This document shows positions 11,882-23,470 of a stretch of 64,000 nucleotides of DNA, piece by piece. The DNA is taken from assembly GCA_001972305.1 (NCBI GenBank), contig BDDD01000038.1:1166258-1230257 (forward strand), given 5' to 3'. Both the position numbers and the translations under genes were made by a program. This DNA comes from Cephalotus follicularis. Lineage: Eukaryota > Streptophyta > Magnoliopsida > Oxalidales > Cephalotaceae. The stretch's first letter is position 1, and the number at the start of each line of letters is the position of its first letter. Under the pieces are notes generated by a model. That model did no database searches. It was not told the DNA's origin and worked only from the letters and a program-made list of their open reading frames with translations.

Positions 11882-12634
11882 AGGCTGCTTCCCCCTGGAC
11901 TGCGAAGCCCACAGGAAGAAGACGGTACACTAGCTGTCGGTCCTGGTGGAGGCGGTGCCCGCTGTGTCTGATCAAATCCTCTAGGACGAGAACTCCGAGG
12001 ACAATCTCTAGCAAAGTGGTCGGGACCACCACAAACAAAGCAATGGCCCAAGAACCATCTACAATTCTCAGAAGTATGGTTAGTCTTCTGGCAATGCACA
12101 CAAGGAACCGTAGCACTCTGATTACCGCTCCCAAAAAATCTGGAGGGTGTACCCTGACTAGGACCTAAAGATCGGTCTCCTCGGCATGCGTTCCTCGATC
12201 TGCCTCTCCTCCGAAAGCGGGACGGATTCCCGCTACCCTGATTGCTACCCTGAGAACCAGGTGAGGGGCTACTATCAGTCTTCTGCGATTTAGCACTGCC
12301 ACTGTCACTACCACTCTGCCAAGAAGAAGGAGTAGGCCTGGTACGGGCTGCATCCCTCATCAGTTTAGCCTCAGCTACAATATACTCAAGCTGCATAGCT
12401 CGGGAAGAAATATCCGATATGGAGGTCAACCCGAAGGGGGTCAGTTGCCTCCTCAAATCCAATCTCAATCCCTGAAGGAACTTCTTTGCTCTACGCTCTT
12501 GGCTTTCCACTAAGTACGGGGCAGATCGGGCTAGCTGCGTGAACCTCGCCTCATACTCAGCAACTGTCATGCTCCCTTGTACCAAGTTAGCAAATTCAAT
12601 CTCTCTTCTATCTACCTCTACTTGAGGGTAGTAC
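11878..12634 (-). pseudogene. Gypsy-1 gag, C-terminal part
   Basis: After the insertion gag resumes in the same frame with MTVAEYEARFTQLARSAPYL, FLQGLRLDLRRQL, a Ser/Gly/Arg-rich linker, and two zinc knuckles: CVHCQKTNHTSENC and CFVCGGPDHFARDC. These bind the packaged RNA in family members. The frame ends in a stop at 11878-11880, one base out of phase with protease. Removing the insertion and one copy of the duplication restores the frame with the N-terminal part. Confidence 0.92.
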
Positions 12635-12763
12635 TCTAACTACCCGGCCCAATCTTGTGAGGTATTGTCCGCTTTGGGTTCAAGAGGTGGCCCCCGTGTC
12701 CAACACGTGGCACTTTGCCCCTCACGGTTTTGTCCTCAAAAGGCACCTCTATCACAAAGCGGA
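12635..12763 (-). repeat. Inverted partial TRIM LTR
   Basis: This reads as the reverse complement of the last about 130 bases of the TRIM LTRs at 14534-14725 and 14864-15056, including AATCTTGTGAGG and CACGTGGCACTTTG. Its terminal TCTAAC is the mutated complement of GTTACA. Confidence 0.85.
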
Positions 12764-14302
12764 TCCATAAGTCCACCTCATGGGACTTATTCAAAACATA
12801 GAGAGACGCCGTAGTCTACTCACACCGCTACGGAAGTGTCACATCCCCGTGCCAGGCCCACGACGTGCCTATGGTACACCCCATAGGTGGGAAATATCTC
12901 TGTATATCCAAAGTTAACATACTTCCTAATGTGGAAGTCATGTTCATTTAACATACTTCCTAAGGTGAAAGTCAGGTTCGATTATCTAATACAAAAATTC
13001 GTATACTTTCGAATGGGAAAGTCATACTTAGTTTACAAAACCGGTGACATTGAACTTTAGTAGTAAAACAGATTTTATAAAACATCCGAGGTTGCATAAT
13101 CTTTCATAAACATTCAAAGCCAAAACATAAAGTCAGGAAATATTTATTTTCACAAAAATATCCTACCGACTTTATTTCAAAACATATCGAATTACGAAGC
13201 ATAACGAAATTCATAAGATCAAAGGAATTATATTCGTAACAAAACTGAATTTTATTCTTTAACAAACCAGTAGGAGGGTATCAAAGAAGGAGTTATCCGT
13301 ACTTAATCATAAAAAGTGAAACAGGATAGTTCCAATAAAATCAGATAACCAAGAAAGAAGGTCATCCGTACCTTAAGCAATCACAAAAATAACTTTACGA
13401 ATTGAACAACAATTTCTAATTCTCCCTCGAAGCACACAAATCTAAAACATACAATTTCATTCATATAAGCATTCAAATATCACTCCCAAAACAGTAACTT
13501 AATAGTGTTTAAAATAGACTCCAAATCATTAGACAAACAAACGGATCACAAAACTTAAAACCAGAAAATTCCTGGGCAATTCCAGTCGACTGCATCAAGA
13601 TCCAGTCGGCTACTCAAAGGATGGCAGTCGACTACACAACATAGGCAGCCGACTACTCAAACTGGGTTGAATCCAGTCGACTGGGATAGGGGTCCAGTCG
13701 ACTGTGCAAGGCCAAACAGTCGACTATTTCAAGAGGCAGTCGACTGTTCTGGGCGATAGAACAGCAAAAACACAGCAATTCAATTTCAATTTTCTGTCAA
13801 AACTATATTACAACATTACCAGTGGTTACCAACATTTAAACAAGACTTATGTGACTTATCCAAGGCATTTAAACATCCAGAATCAGAGGTTTAGTTGGTG
13901 ATCACACTTTTTAAAGAGACTCAAGTTCCAATTTTTATTTGCATAACCATGTGTTAAATATTCTGTCAAACCTTTACTGTTAAATCCAAAACCAGTTTAG
14001 TACCATTACTAGACTTCACAGGACTTACTAACAATTCTCAAAACATCAGCAAAACATGCATGGCAGGGAGTAAACAAAACCAACATACTAGCAGCCTTCA
14101 TGAACATGAAACTTGATGATATAAAACGAAACTCACTGCTATGCCATATTAACAGAGGAAAACCAACCTGATATGATGAACAAAGAAGCACAACACAGTC
14201 TCCAATTTGTAGGTTCGGTTCTCAGGCACAACAAAATCGTTGAAGCATAAACAATGAGCAATTGTGCATATAAATAGAAAATATGAGGCAATAGGAAAAA
14301 AC
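12764..14302 (-). repeat. LTR B fragment inside the composite insertion
   Basis: It matches LTR B in reverse orientation: the CACACCGCTACGGAAGTGTC segment, the AT-rich middle, and the CAGTCGACTG array at about 13578-13760, as at 18350-18530. The part at about 13870-14300 is more diverged and only tentatively LTR B. No coding content. Confidence 0.7.
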
Positions 14303-15056
14303 CGTGCAGGGGCAAAGTGCCACGTGTGGGACACGGGGGCCACCTCTTGAACCCAAAGTGGACAATACCTCAGAAGATTGGGTTGGGTCATTATAGGTGG
14401 TATCAGAGCTGACCCAATACAACTTCTATGTCGGATACGCGGACATTCTGGGCTGACCACGAGCCTGTCGTGGTATTTGGATATGTTTGGCCTCTCCCTT
14501 GGTGAGGGCGCCAGGGATTAAACGGGGGGAGTATGTCATGACCCGCATCCCACATCGGAAGTGTATGGGGAGATCCATGGTATATATGTGAAAACCCTTC
14601 TCAAACTTGTGAGGCTCCTTTTGAGGACAAAACTGTGCGGGGCAAAGTGCCACGTGTGTGACACGAGGGCCACCTCTTGAACCCAAAGTGGACAATGCCT
14701 CACAAGATTGGGCCGGGTCGTTACAGGTGGTATCAGAGCTGACCCAATACAACTTCTATGTCGGATACGCGGTCATTCTGGGCTGACCATGAGCCTGTCG
14801 TGGTATTTGGATCTGTTTGGCCTCTCCCCTGGCGAAGGAGCCAGGGATTAAACGGGGGGAGTATGTCATGACCCGCATCCCACATCGGAAGTGTACTGGG
14901 GAGATCCCTGGTACATATGTGAAAACCCTTCTCAAACTTGTGAGGCGCCTTTTGAGGACAAAACCGTGCGGGGCAAAGTGCCACGTGTGGGACATGGGGG
15001 CCACTTCTTGAACCCAAAGCGGACAATACCTCACAAGATTTGGCCGGGTCGTTACA
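14303..15056 (+). mobile_element. Tandem TRIM (LTR-internal-LTR-internal-LTR)
   Basis: Three LTR copies are present: a truncated one (14303-14395), 14534-14725 (192 bases) and 14864-15056 (193 bases). Full copies start TGTCATGACCCGCATCCCAC and end GGGTCGTTACA. Each is followed after two bases by TGGTATCAGAGCTGACCC, a tRNA-Met type PBS (14398 and 14728). The 138-base internal parts end in a purine tract AAACGGGGGGAGTA. A complete unit is about 523 bases with no coding capacity, which defines a TRIM. The CCCACATCGG core is common in plant TRIM LTRs. ORFs here (14149-14752) are frames across the repeat. Confidence 0.88.
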
Positions 15057-15558
15057 GGTACCTTGCATAGAATTCTCTTTTGAAGGCATCCCAAGAGCGG
15101 ACTGTACCATTCCTTGTCCAATCAGTATTAACCATAGCCCACCAGTGCTCAGCTTCTCCTTGGAGCATATACACTGCCAATACCAATTTATGTTCATCAT
15201 CACATCCCATGACCTCAAAGATCTTTTCCATATGGGTTAGCCAAGACTCAACAAGGGTAGGATCAGGGAGTCCTACAAATGCTGGAGGCTGCAACTTGAA
15301 GAAGCGGCTCAACATGTCTTCCCTCCTTGGTCTACGTTCCACTCTAGCCTGTTGGCGTCCCATCAGAGTATGCATCTGTGCCATAGTGGCACACAATTGT
15401 CTCCAAACCTCAGGGTCAGCATCCACTGGTAGAGCATTAGGATCATACTCTGGAAAAGCATTACCAGGAGCCGGTTCATCATCAACAGGAACAGGGCCAG
15501 GAGCAAGGGTAGGAGCATTCCTTCCACCCCGTCGGCCACGCCTTCCTCTGATTTCCAT
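15057..15558 (-). pseudogene. Gypsy-1 gag, N-terminal part
   Basis: The ATG at 15556-15558 starts MEIRGRRGRRGGRNAPTLAP and lies about 160 bases downstream of the PBS. The frame covers the basic N-terminus and the capsid-like region with RFFKLQPPAFVGLPDPTLVE, WLTHMEKIFEVMGC and AEHWWAMVNTDWTRNG, ending FYARY at the insertion. No stop occurs in this part. It continues at 12634 in the same frame. Confidence 0.92.
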
Positions 15559-15720
15559 TACTATAAGAGACAACAATGGGATGATCAGATGCAATCACTT
15601 TCAATTCAAATAACAATATCTTTTCCAATAACAATAGCATGAATAAGCAAGAACACATATCATGCAAATCCATTCAGTCAATCTCAATCAACGCATTTAT
15701 CTACTTAGCTAGCAGGCTTA

Positions 15721-15738
15721 CCAATGTCTCTGATACCA
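15721..15738 (-). other. Gypsy-1 primer-binding site
   Basis: On the minus strand TGGTATCAGAGACATTGG follows the 5' LTR after three bases. TGGTATCAGAG matches the 3' end of plant initiator tRNA-Met. Confidence 0.85.
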
Positions 15739-15741
15739 TAC

Positions 15742-18114
15742 TATAACACCCCGCGCCCGCAAGGCGGATACGTGGCATTACCCTCAATCCAATACACAAT
15801 ACAATGGTCGGGACTAGCAATATAAAAATGTGGAAAACTTTAAAACTTTACAAGCCTTTTCAAATACATAACAATCCTTTAAACAGCATTACAATACAAT
15901 ACATATCCATCTTTCATTACAATATCTCAAAGCAATACAGTCCAAAATCTACTACAATGTCTCACAACCAGCTCCACGGTAGCCAAGCAGTCATGCGATC
16001 AACGGTCTTCAGTCCTTCTGTCCACTGCTACCAGCTACCCTACCTATGCCGCACACAAAGGTACAACACAGCCCCACCCCGAAGGGTGGGGTTAGCCACA
16101 CTCGCTAAGTAGAAACCCCATGCAGCATGTATGCATGTACAATGTGCAATATCGATGACAATTTATACAATATCAATGTTCGGTGTACAATATCAATGCA
16201 TGACATGACAAATGTACATGTACAATTGGCGATCAGACTACCCGTATGACAATGGCCCATAACAGAGCATACGGATAGGATCTATAACAATCAATCAATC
16301 AATAGTAGACATTCAATGGTGGTGTATGAAACACCCAATCAATGAATCAATATCCTATAGAGCATGCGACCGGTGTCAATACAGTGTCAATCAGTTAGCA
16401 GTGATCAATCCCACGGAAGGTAGTCCTTCGAAAAGGGTGAGAGATCTATCTACGCTTCTCAGACTGATCAGGTCTGGAAAGCATAGATCATCCAGCCTAT
16501 GGCTGGGCCAATACAATCTCGATGAGCTATAGCTGAGGGAGCTACTAATGCCGCTACGGAGCTACGGCCCTCAGCGAGCGTCAATCGTCAATCAATCGTG
16601 CTCGTCAGCACATGCTCGTCAGCATGACAATATAGTAAAAGAAACGGTCGACGGAATAGGTGGACATAGTAAACCTAACATGCCGACGTAAACCACAAGG
16701 TCGCTGTATAGGATCCATACGATACAATCAATCATTCAATCGAGTCAGTACAACATTAAGTAAAGTCAATGAGTGGTGGTGCCTAATGGAGAAATGGGAA
16801 CATGCGTCCATCTTACCGACTTAGACTCACAACAACACTTACGACTCAAACAATCGATCGATGTATCAATACAACGTCAATGCAAGGCCGATAAATGGTG
16901 GTGCCTAATGGAGGGATGGAGACGTGCGTCCATTTTACCGACTTAGACTCACAACAACACTCATGACTCAAGCAATCAATCAATTAATCCAATCATTTAA
17001 AACTGTTTTCAAACACTTGAACACCTCAAGTGAGGTTCTACTCAAGTGGCAATGTGAAAAGAAGTTGAAAACCAGCTTTAAAACAGTTAAAAACTCCTTT
17101 CAGTACATTAGCCGTCGATGTCCTTGGTGAAAGACATCGACTCCTTTTTAAAACGGTGGAAAGAAGTCGATGTCTTTAAAAGACATCAATGTCTTTCCCT
17201 ATTTGTGTGAAGACCTGGCCGAAGACGTCGACGTCCTTTAAGAAAGGCGTCGACGCGTTTCAATAAAAATAGCCTGAGAATGCACATCGATGTTCGGCAT
17301 CGACGTCTTTCCAGGGGAGAGACATCTCGAGGCAAAGACGTCGACGTCTTTGCTACAGAATCAAGGATGTAGCACTCGTATGAGAAAGACATCGACGTCT
17401 TTGCGCTAAGGGTCGATGTCTTTTCCTGGCAAAGTCGATTTTGTGCAGAAAATAAGGTCAATCTCGGGTCAAAATCCAATTTAAAGCCATTATTTGAAAA
17501 CCAAAGTTTACAATCAATCATTTGAGGTTAGTAAGACTAGCTACAACCTTCCGAATTCGATTTCAATCATTCAATTTAACAATTAGGTCAAAGGTTTGCT
17601 ATAAACCCTAAAAACCTCAATTCAATCACTCAATTCAATCTTGCAATTCAATCAATAAAACAGTAGGCAACTCAGTAAAGAGGTCCTACCTTTCACTGAA
17701 GCTTCAAAAGTTGAGATAACGATCGATCAATCGGCTGAAAACGCCCAATAATCCGCTACTTTCTTGTTCAATCGGTAAGCCACCACTTGTAATCACTGTC
17801 CTTGTCGATGGAGATGCAATTCCGGCTGCAAGGGATGAAGATGGAGGCTCCAACTAGAGAGCAGGGGGGAGAAGGATAGAGAGAGAAGAGGAAATGAGAA
17901 TAATGATAGAAAAGAGAGAAGGAATTGACTTAAATAATCGATTCGATCAACTCTCCGAAACTCGGCCCAAAATCCTGACTATACATGCATATAACCAATA
18001 CAATATCAATAGGTATAAGAATACCTCAATTCAATACAGTTCAGTACGGTCCAGTACGGTACAATACGGTATGATGTATGCATGAATAGTACAAAAGGGA
18101 ATTCGGTCGTCACA
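15742..18114 (-). repeat. Gypsy-1 5' LTR (family A)
   Basis: This 2,373-base partner of 6135-8516 carries the same GACGTCGATGTC array (17110-17430). Its inner end reads TATAACACC where the partner has TGTAACACC. Confidence 0.95.
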
Positions 18115-18119
18115 GGTAA
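18115..18119. repeat. Gypsy-1 target-site duplication, right (GGTAA)
   Basis: Identical to 6130-6134. Confidence 0.9.
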
Positions 18120-19925
18120 TTTGACAGTAAATTGGATTATATATGTATGCAATGGATTAGAAGTCACTCCTTCTCTTTTTAAAGTATAACCACTGTCCAC
18201 ATACTCCATTTTAATTTTGTGTTCTTTTTACTGTTACACATTGCATAGATGTTTGTTTAAATGGTTATGGTCCTCTGGTATTGAGGTATCCAGGTTTTTG
18301 AAAGAAAAATTTCATAGGATTGTTACATTTTTGTTTTCTATCGCCCAGAACAATCGGCTCTTAGGCATTCAGTAGCCGGCTGCCTTATGAATCAGTCGGC
18401 TGTTATGTCTTGCACAGTCGACTGGACCCCTCTCAAAGTTGGCTGGCTACAGTTATGCTTGTGTAGTCGGCTGGCTATGTTATGCAGTCGACTGGAGTCC
18501 TGTATCAGCCGACTGGTGAGTCCAGGAAATTTTTGCTTTCAAATCTCCTTATCCGTTTGTCCTTCTGTTGAATCAGGGTCTGTGTTAAATACTGTTATAT
18601 TTCTGATTTATGTCCTTAGTTAATTTCAAGTCCTTATATGAATGATTTTGTATCTTATAGATATATTGTACAACCGAGGGGCTGTTTAGAAATTTATCGG
18701 TCAATTCGTAAGTTATTTCTGTGATCGCTTAAGGTATGGATAATTCTATTCTTGGACATCTAATTTTATTGAAATAAATTCAGCTTTGTTTGTTCTTTGG
18801 TTTTATGAATTTTGTTATGATTCGGATTTTCGATATGTTTCCAAATAAAGTCAGCTTTGATATTTTTATGAGAGTGAATATTTTCTGACTTTATAAATTT
18901 AGCTGTGATATGTTTACGAAATGTTATGCAATCGTGTCTTTTATTGTGAAAATAAATGAGTTAATTTTCGATTATGAAAGTATGTGCATTATGAATTTAT
19001 ATCGTTTGATAACGATTTATGGATATTTTTCGGAAAACTTCTATGTATTTTAAATTGATTATGATAAAATCAATGTTTTGGAATGGTGAAGTACTGAGCT
19101 TTTGTACCCACCTATGGGGCGTACCATAGGCATGTCCTTTGGCACGGAGGCATGACACTTTCTACGGCAGTGTGATTAGTCTACGATGTCTCTCTATGTT
19201 TATGATACCCTATGTGGAGGATTTGTGATAGAGACGTATGAATCGATCCTAGAAATATGTGATATGTTATGTTATGAGAATTGATTGTGTGGTGTCGTAC
19301 ATGTCATTTCTATTTGGCATGTGGACGTCATGAACCCCTTGCTTATATGTGTTTCTATATGTGATATGTTCTGATGCTTAGTATGGAACTTTATGTTTTG
19401 AAAGGTATGCTTTATGTTTTGAAAGTTATGGATTTGGTTTATACGAAAATTTCTGAGGTAATTTAGAAAAGAATGTCTAAACTGATTATTGCTTAAGATT
19501 TCTGTTTTGAGTTAACTTTGAAATCTTATAGCCATTTGAAAGTTATCGTTTATTGTTTTCACATTCTATATCCGACTGAGGTTTGCTCAGCCACATTTTT
19601 GTTTCTGTGCGGCAGGTTATCAGGAGCAACGGGCCAATGTGTGATGAGAGGTGTCTACCCTATGTCTGAGGATCATCTAGGAGTTTGATCATATTATGCT
19701 TATGTTGTCATATGGTCATGCTAGGGCCTGTTTTATGAACAATTTTATGGTTTCGGATTATGATATTTGGTTTATGTTAAGTTTTCAGACTATGTTTTGA
19801 TTCAGATATGTTATCAAGTTATGTTTTAGGCCATCTTGTTTTAATAAAGTTGAGCTTTATATTCTGTTCTGTTTTGTTAAGTTCTGTATTATGACCGGTA
19901 AGGGCTCTCACCTTTCGGGGGTGAT
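18120..19925 (+). repeat. Family B 3' LTR, right piece
   Basis: This continues 5260-6134 after Gypsy-1. It contains the CAGTCGACTG array (18350-18530), and its second half (19255-19620) resembles family C LTRs, as at 1-400. It ends near TTTCGGGGGTGATA, perhaps a mutated GTGACA terminus, where it meets an inverted family C LTR. Confidence 0.7.
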
Positions 19926-21907
19926 ATAGATTGTGCAACACTACACAATCAATTCTCATAACATATCATATAACATATAACTAGGATCGATCCATACGAC
20001 TCTATCATAAATCCTCCACAAGGATATCATAAACATAGCGAGACGCCGTAGAATAATCACACCGCCACGGAAAGTGTCATGCCTCCGTGCCAAAAAACAT
20101 GCCTATGGTACGCCCCATAGGTGGGTACACAAGCTCAGTACCTCACCATTTCAAAACATTGATTTTATCATGATCAATTCAAAACACATAAAGGTTTTTC
20201 GAAACATATCCATAAATCGTTATCAAACGCTATAATTTCATATTTCACATACTTTAATAATCGGAAATCAACTCATTTAATTTCACAATAGAAGAGATGA
20301 TTCCATAACATTTCGTAAACTATTGATAGGTGAATATATAAGGTCAGAAATATTCAGTTTTCATAAAAAAAAAATATCAAAACTGACTTTATTTCAAAAA
20401 CATATCGAAAATCCAAAACATAACAGAGTTCATAAAACCAAAGGAATAAAACAAAGAAGGAACTATTCGTACATATCCATTAAAAACCAAAACTGAATTT
20501 ATTTCAAATAAATCAGATGTCCAAGAAGTGTATTATTCGTACATATTCACAAAACATAAATAGGATTTATTCCAATAAAATCCAAGGTGTATAATCTATA
20601 ACAAGAAATACGTAGTTTATTCATAAAAGTAAAACTAACTTTTTACTCTAATAAAATCAATAGGAGAGTATCAAGGAACGAAACATCCGTACGTCATGCA
20701 GTCACCAAAATAACATCAAGAATATATATCGATAATTCTCTAGACCGCTCCTCGGTTGTTGCAAATATCTAACAAAAATAAAATCGTTTTCAGAAGGACT
20801 TGAAATAAAATAAGACTTCGACTCATGGGTCACTGTACACTAATCATGACCATATAAGATAATGATAGGTTTACTAAGCCCAAATTGCAGAAGCCTCATC
20901 TAAACATAAATTCGAAATCATTAATTTCAAGCGGTCCTCCAGGTCATTCAAGTTCGAATCATAAAACCAGTTCAACTCATAATATCACAGAAACAGATAC
21001 AGGATTACAAAATTCAACAGAAAACAAAATTTAACGGAGTAGAGTTTAGAGTTTACCGAAAGTAGATAGAACGGAGCACAGACCCAGAATCACACCTCAG
21101 AATCAGAACGGATCACGCCTGCACAGAAAACGGAGTCAGAATGCTGTAAAAACCATGTCGTCGAAGACTACCGGCTCTTGGGCTGACATGCTACCGCTGG
21201 CCGGCAAGTGTCTGTTATGCACGGTCCCCGATCAGCCTCAAGAAAGGGCGGATATGGAGCGTCAGAGGTCGGGGATCATGGATATGGGGAGCGTTCTTCA
21301 CGGCGTAGCCGTATCTAGCCGGAACGAACGCATTTGACCGCGGGTGACTTAGTCATCGATCTTTGTTGCCAGTGTTGCCAAGGGTCGGGGCTGGTCGGGT
21401 TCGATTCCCGTTGACGCCAGGATGCCGAATATGGGCTCGCCTTGCCATGACTGTCACTAGAGATGGAGATATGGTGGTTGCTAGTGGCGGGGAGAGAAGA
21501 ATTTCGTGCTCGCAAAGGGGCCGTTGGCCGGCGCAGGGACGACGTCCGGTATGCTCAGGAGGACGTAGGGGTTCGACTGGTACCTTCGGCAGAGGCTGAA
21601 TGGGAGAGAGAGCGGGAGAGAGGGTGGCGGGGAGAGAGAGAGAAAAGAAAATTAATGTAAAAATAGGGTTTTTGATTTTTTTGAAATGCTGAAATTGGGT
21701 TTTAACAAATAAATAAAAGCCAAAATTGGTTTAGTCATTTATAGTCTTGCTATCAAAACCCACTAGGCCAAGGCTAAAACCCGCTTAGCCCATCCAAGAG
21801 CAAAACAAATGGAAAATGGGCAGTCCACATACCAAATTAAAATAAACGGCCCATACGAAATAGCTTAAAAAGCCCGAAAATTTTATATGGAAAAATGGGA
21901 TATTACA
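19926..21907 (-). repeat. Family C LTR copy 1 (3' LTR of the LARD array), truncated
   Basis: It matches 47655-49637. On the minus strand it starts TGTAATATCCC at 21907 directly after a PPT. About 800 bases of its 3' end are missing at 19926. ORFs at 21315-21599 lie in the GC-rich part and are not supported as genes. Confidence 0.8.
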
Positions 21908-22584
21908 TCTCCACCCCCTTAAAAGAAGATTTCATCCCGAAATCTAAAACCACTACTAACCTGAATGAAACAGATTATCCCAACGAAACACACCATATCA
22001 TATCAGCGAAAACCTCAAACAATATCTAAAAGCAGTATGAATAACCATTAAAACCCATACTCTTAGGATATCCCAAAACTCGGTAATTTATTATCCGTTT
22101 ATCGGACTCCATGACACATGATAAACCACAGTTTATATGTTTGGGGATCAATTCTCATATTTCCTCACAATCTATATGATGGGGCTCAGCCCGTACGGAA
22201 CTACATCACAACTAAATCAAATATACCATTTGCACGCGAAGGATAATCCTTTCTATGCTCTCAATCCAATAATAACATACGCATGCGAAAGATAATCATG
22301 TCAATGAATAATCAATTGAGTACATTCTAACTCTTATAATCTTCCAAAAATTCGGTATGTAGTATTTGTTTATCTGACTTATGTACCCCTGTAAAGAAAA
22401 CAAAATTTATATCCACACTCTCGAAGGAGGAACCAATAGTTATAAATGGGCTCAGCCCTCAGTAACGCACTATTTAAATATGAATTATCATTTTAATCTC
22501 ACAGCTCATGCATATCCAATACATCAACACACATATCTCATAAGCACTGCCACATGTCAACAGGTCGATAACTGAATAAACATA
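21908..22584 (-). mobile_element. LARD-like element 1, 3' internal part with PPT
   Basis: The minus-strand sequence ends TTTTAAGGGGGTGGAGA just before the LTR, a PPT. The region matches 49638-50340 and, in reverse orientation, 41700-42000 of Gypsy-3. No coding content is visible. It continues at 45662 after the Gypsy-3 insertion. Confidence 0.78.
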
Positions 22585-22589
22585 TCACT
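22585..22589. repeat. Gypsy-3 target-site duplication, left (TCACT)
   Basis: TCACT recurs at 45657-45661. The unoccupied site survives at 50337-50344 in the neighbouring LARD copy. Confidence 0.9.
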
Positions 22590-22953
22590 TATAGCGCCCC
22601 GAATTTCATAAATAATTATTATGAAAATGGTGCGTGTACGATCGTAATAAAATCGATGGAGCCCAGAGTAATAAAAAGGCATTACGCATTTAAGTCGTAA
22701 TCGTGTTAGCTAAGACGACTAATAAAATCTATTTTTAATGCGCGACAATAAAGCCCAAATGTTTGTATTTTTATTGCGATTATTTTGGTGGTCGTTTGGA
22801 TAATTTATGTCGCGATTCGTGGAAAATCGGGACCCAGACCTTAGTATTTTACCAGAAAAGAATAAGGAGGGAGCAAAATAATAAAGGAAGAAGGGGGAGA
22901 CACGGGCGCATAGCGCGCCCGTGCGAGTAACATGTAGACGGGAGAGATTTTAA
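22590..22953 (+). repeat. Gypsy-3 5' LTR (family E), left remnant
   Basis: It matches 42523-42885 (AATTTCATAAATAATTATTA and following). The first bases are TATAGCGCC where the intact LTR has TGTAACGCC. About 2.75 kb of LTR is deleted at 22953, where Sirevirus sequence begins. Confidence 0.9.
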
Positions 22954-23470
22954 ATCTTGTTTCTTGGCCTCTATATATAGCTTCATTTAGTTTCTAGCCG
23001 TTGGTGAAGAAATAGAGCCGTTGGAGAAGTCTTGGAAGTTGTGGCATAAAGATTGGTTCTTCAAAACATGTTCTGATATTGTATCAGCCGACCAAAGGGT
23101 CGACGACATTGCTTTAAGCGTCGGCGCTTAGGTTACCGTTAGGAGTTAAATTTGAATTTTCTCGTTTGGACGCTGGCGCTTTAAACTGGGAGTCGACTCT
23201 TCGCCATAAAGCGCTGACGCTTTAATCCTAAGTGTTGCCGCTTTGAGTGCTTCAGCTAATTTTGTGCTCCACTGGTTTTAACGGCAGATATACGCTTCTT
23301 GGGCGTCGACTTTTTGTCTTAAAGCCCTGACGCTTTGATTGTGACCGTCGGCGCTTTGCTCTGTTTCTGCACTTCTTTGTTTTGCTTATTTGTTTTCTTG
23401 CACAGAAAGCAGCAAAGTTAAATGCTAATTTGCAATCATTAAAACTTAGGATTGAGACTAAAAGTCAACA
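22954..23470 (-). repeat. Sirevirus-type 3' LTR (family S), truncated
   Basis: It is homologous to 38664-39185. On the minus strand it begins TGTTGACTTTTAGTC at 23470, right after the PPT. It stops at 22954, lacking the last about 516 LTR bases. It has motifs such as AAAGCGCTGACGCTTTA. Confidence 0.9.

Larger units (their letters stand above)
12635..15056. mobile_element. Composite insertion with inverted TRIM ends around an LTR B fragment
   Basis: The 2,422-base block interrupts gag between AGTAC (12630-12634) and GGTAC (15057-15061), a 5-base duplication with one mismatch. Its left end is the 3' terminus of a TRIM LTR on the minus strand, and its right end is the 3' terminus of a TRIM LTR on the plus strand, so the ends form a long inverted repeat. 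Between them lie an LTR B fragment and a tandem TRIM. The whole behaves as one inserted unit. Confidence 0.75.
6135..18114 (-). mobile_element. Gypsy-1: full-length Tekay-type Ty3/gypsy element, inactivated
   Basis: This 11.98 kb element on the minus strand has two LTRs (6135-8516 and 15742-18114), a PBS, a PPT and gag-PR-RT-RH-IN in the standard order. A perfect 5-base duplication GGTAA flanks it. It sits in LTR B. Gag is split by a 2.4 kb composite insertion. The coding region has frameshifts near 11880, 11166 and 9050, several stops, and a deletion in RNase H. Over about the first 165 LTR bases I count roughly 8 differences between the two LTRs, so the insertion is moderately old. Confidence 0.95.

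Noticed and set aside
10340-11971. Plus-strand ORFs of 60-138 codons
   Set aside because: They are antisense shadows of the Gypsy-1 RT, protease and gag frames.
14398-14415. tRNA gene at TGGTATCAGAGC motifs
   Set aside because: These motifs (also at 14728, 39211 and on the minus strand near 15725, 38135, 46840, 57920) are primer-binding sites complementary to a tRNA 3' end; no cloverleaf surrounds them.
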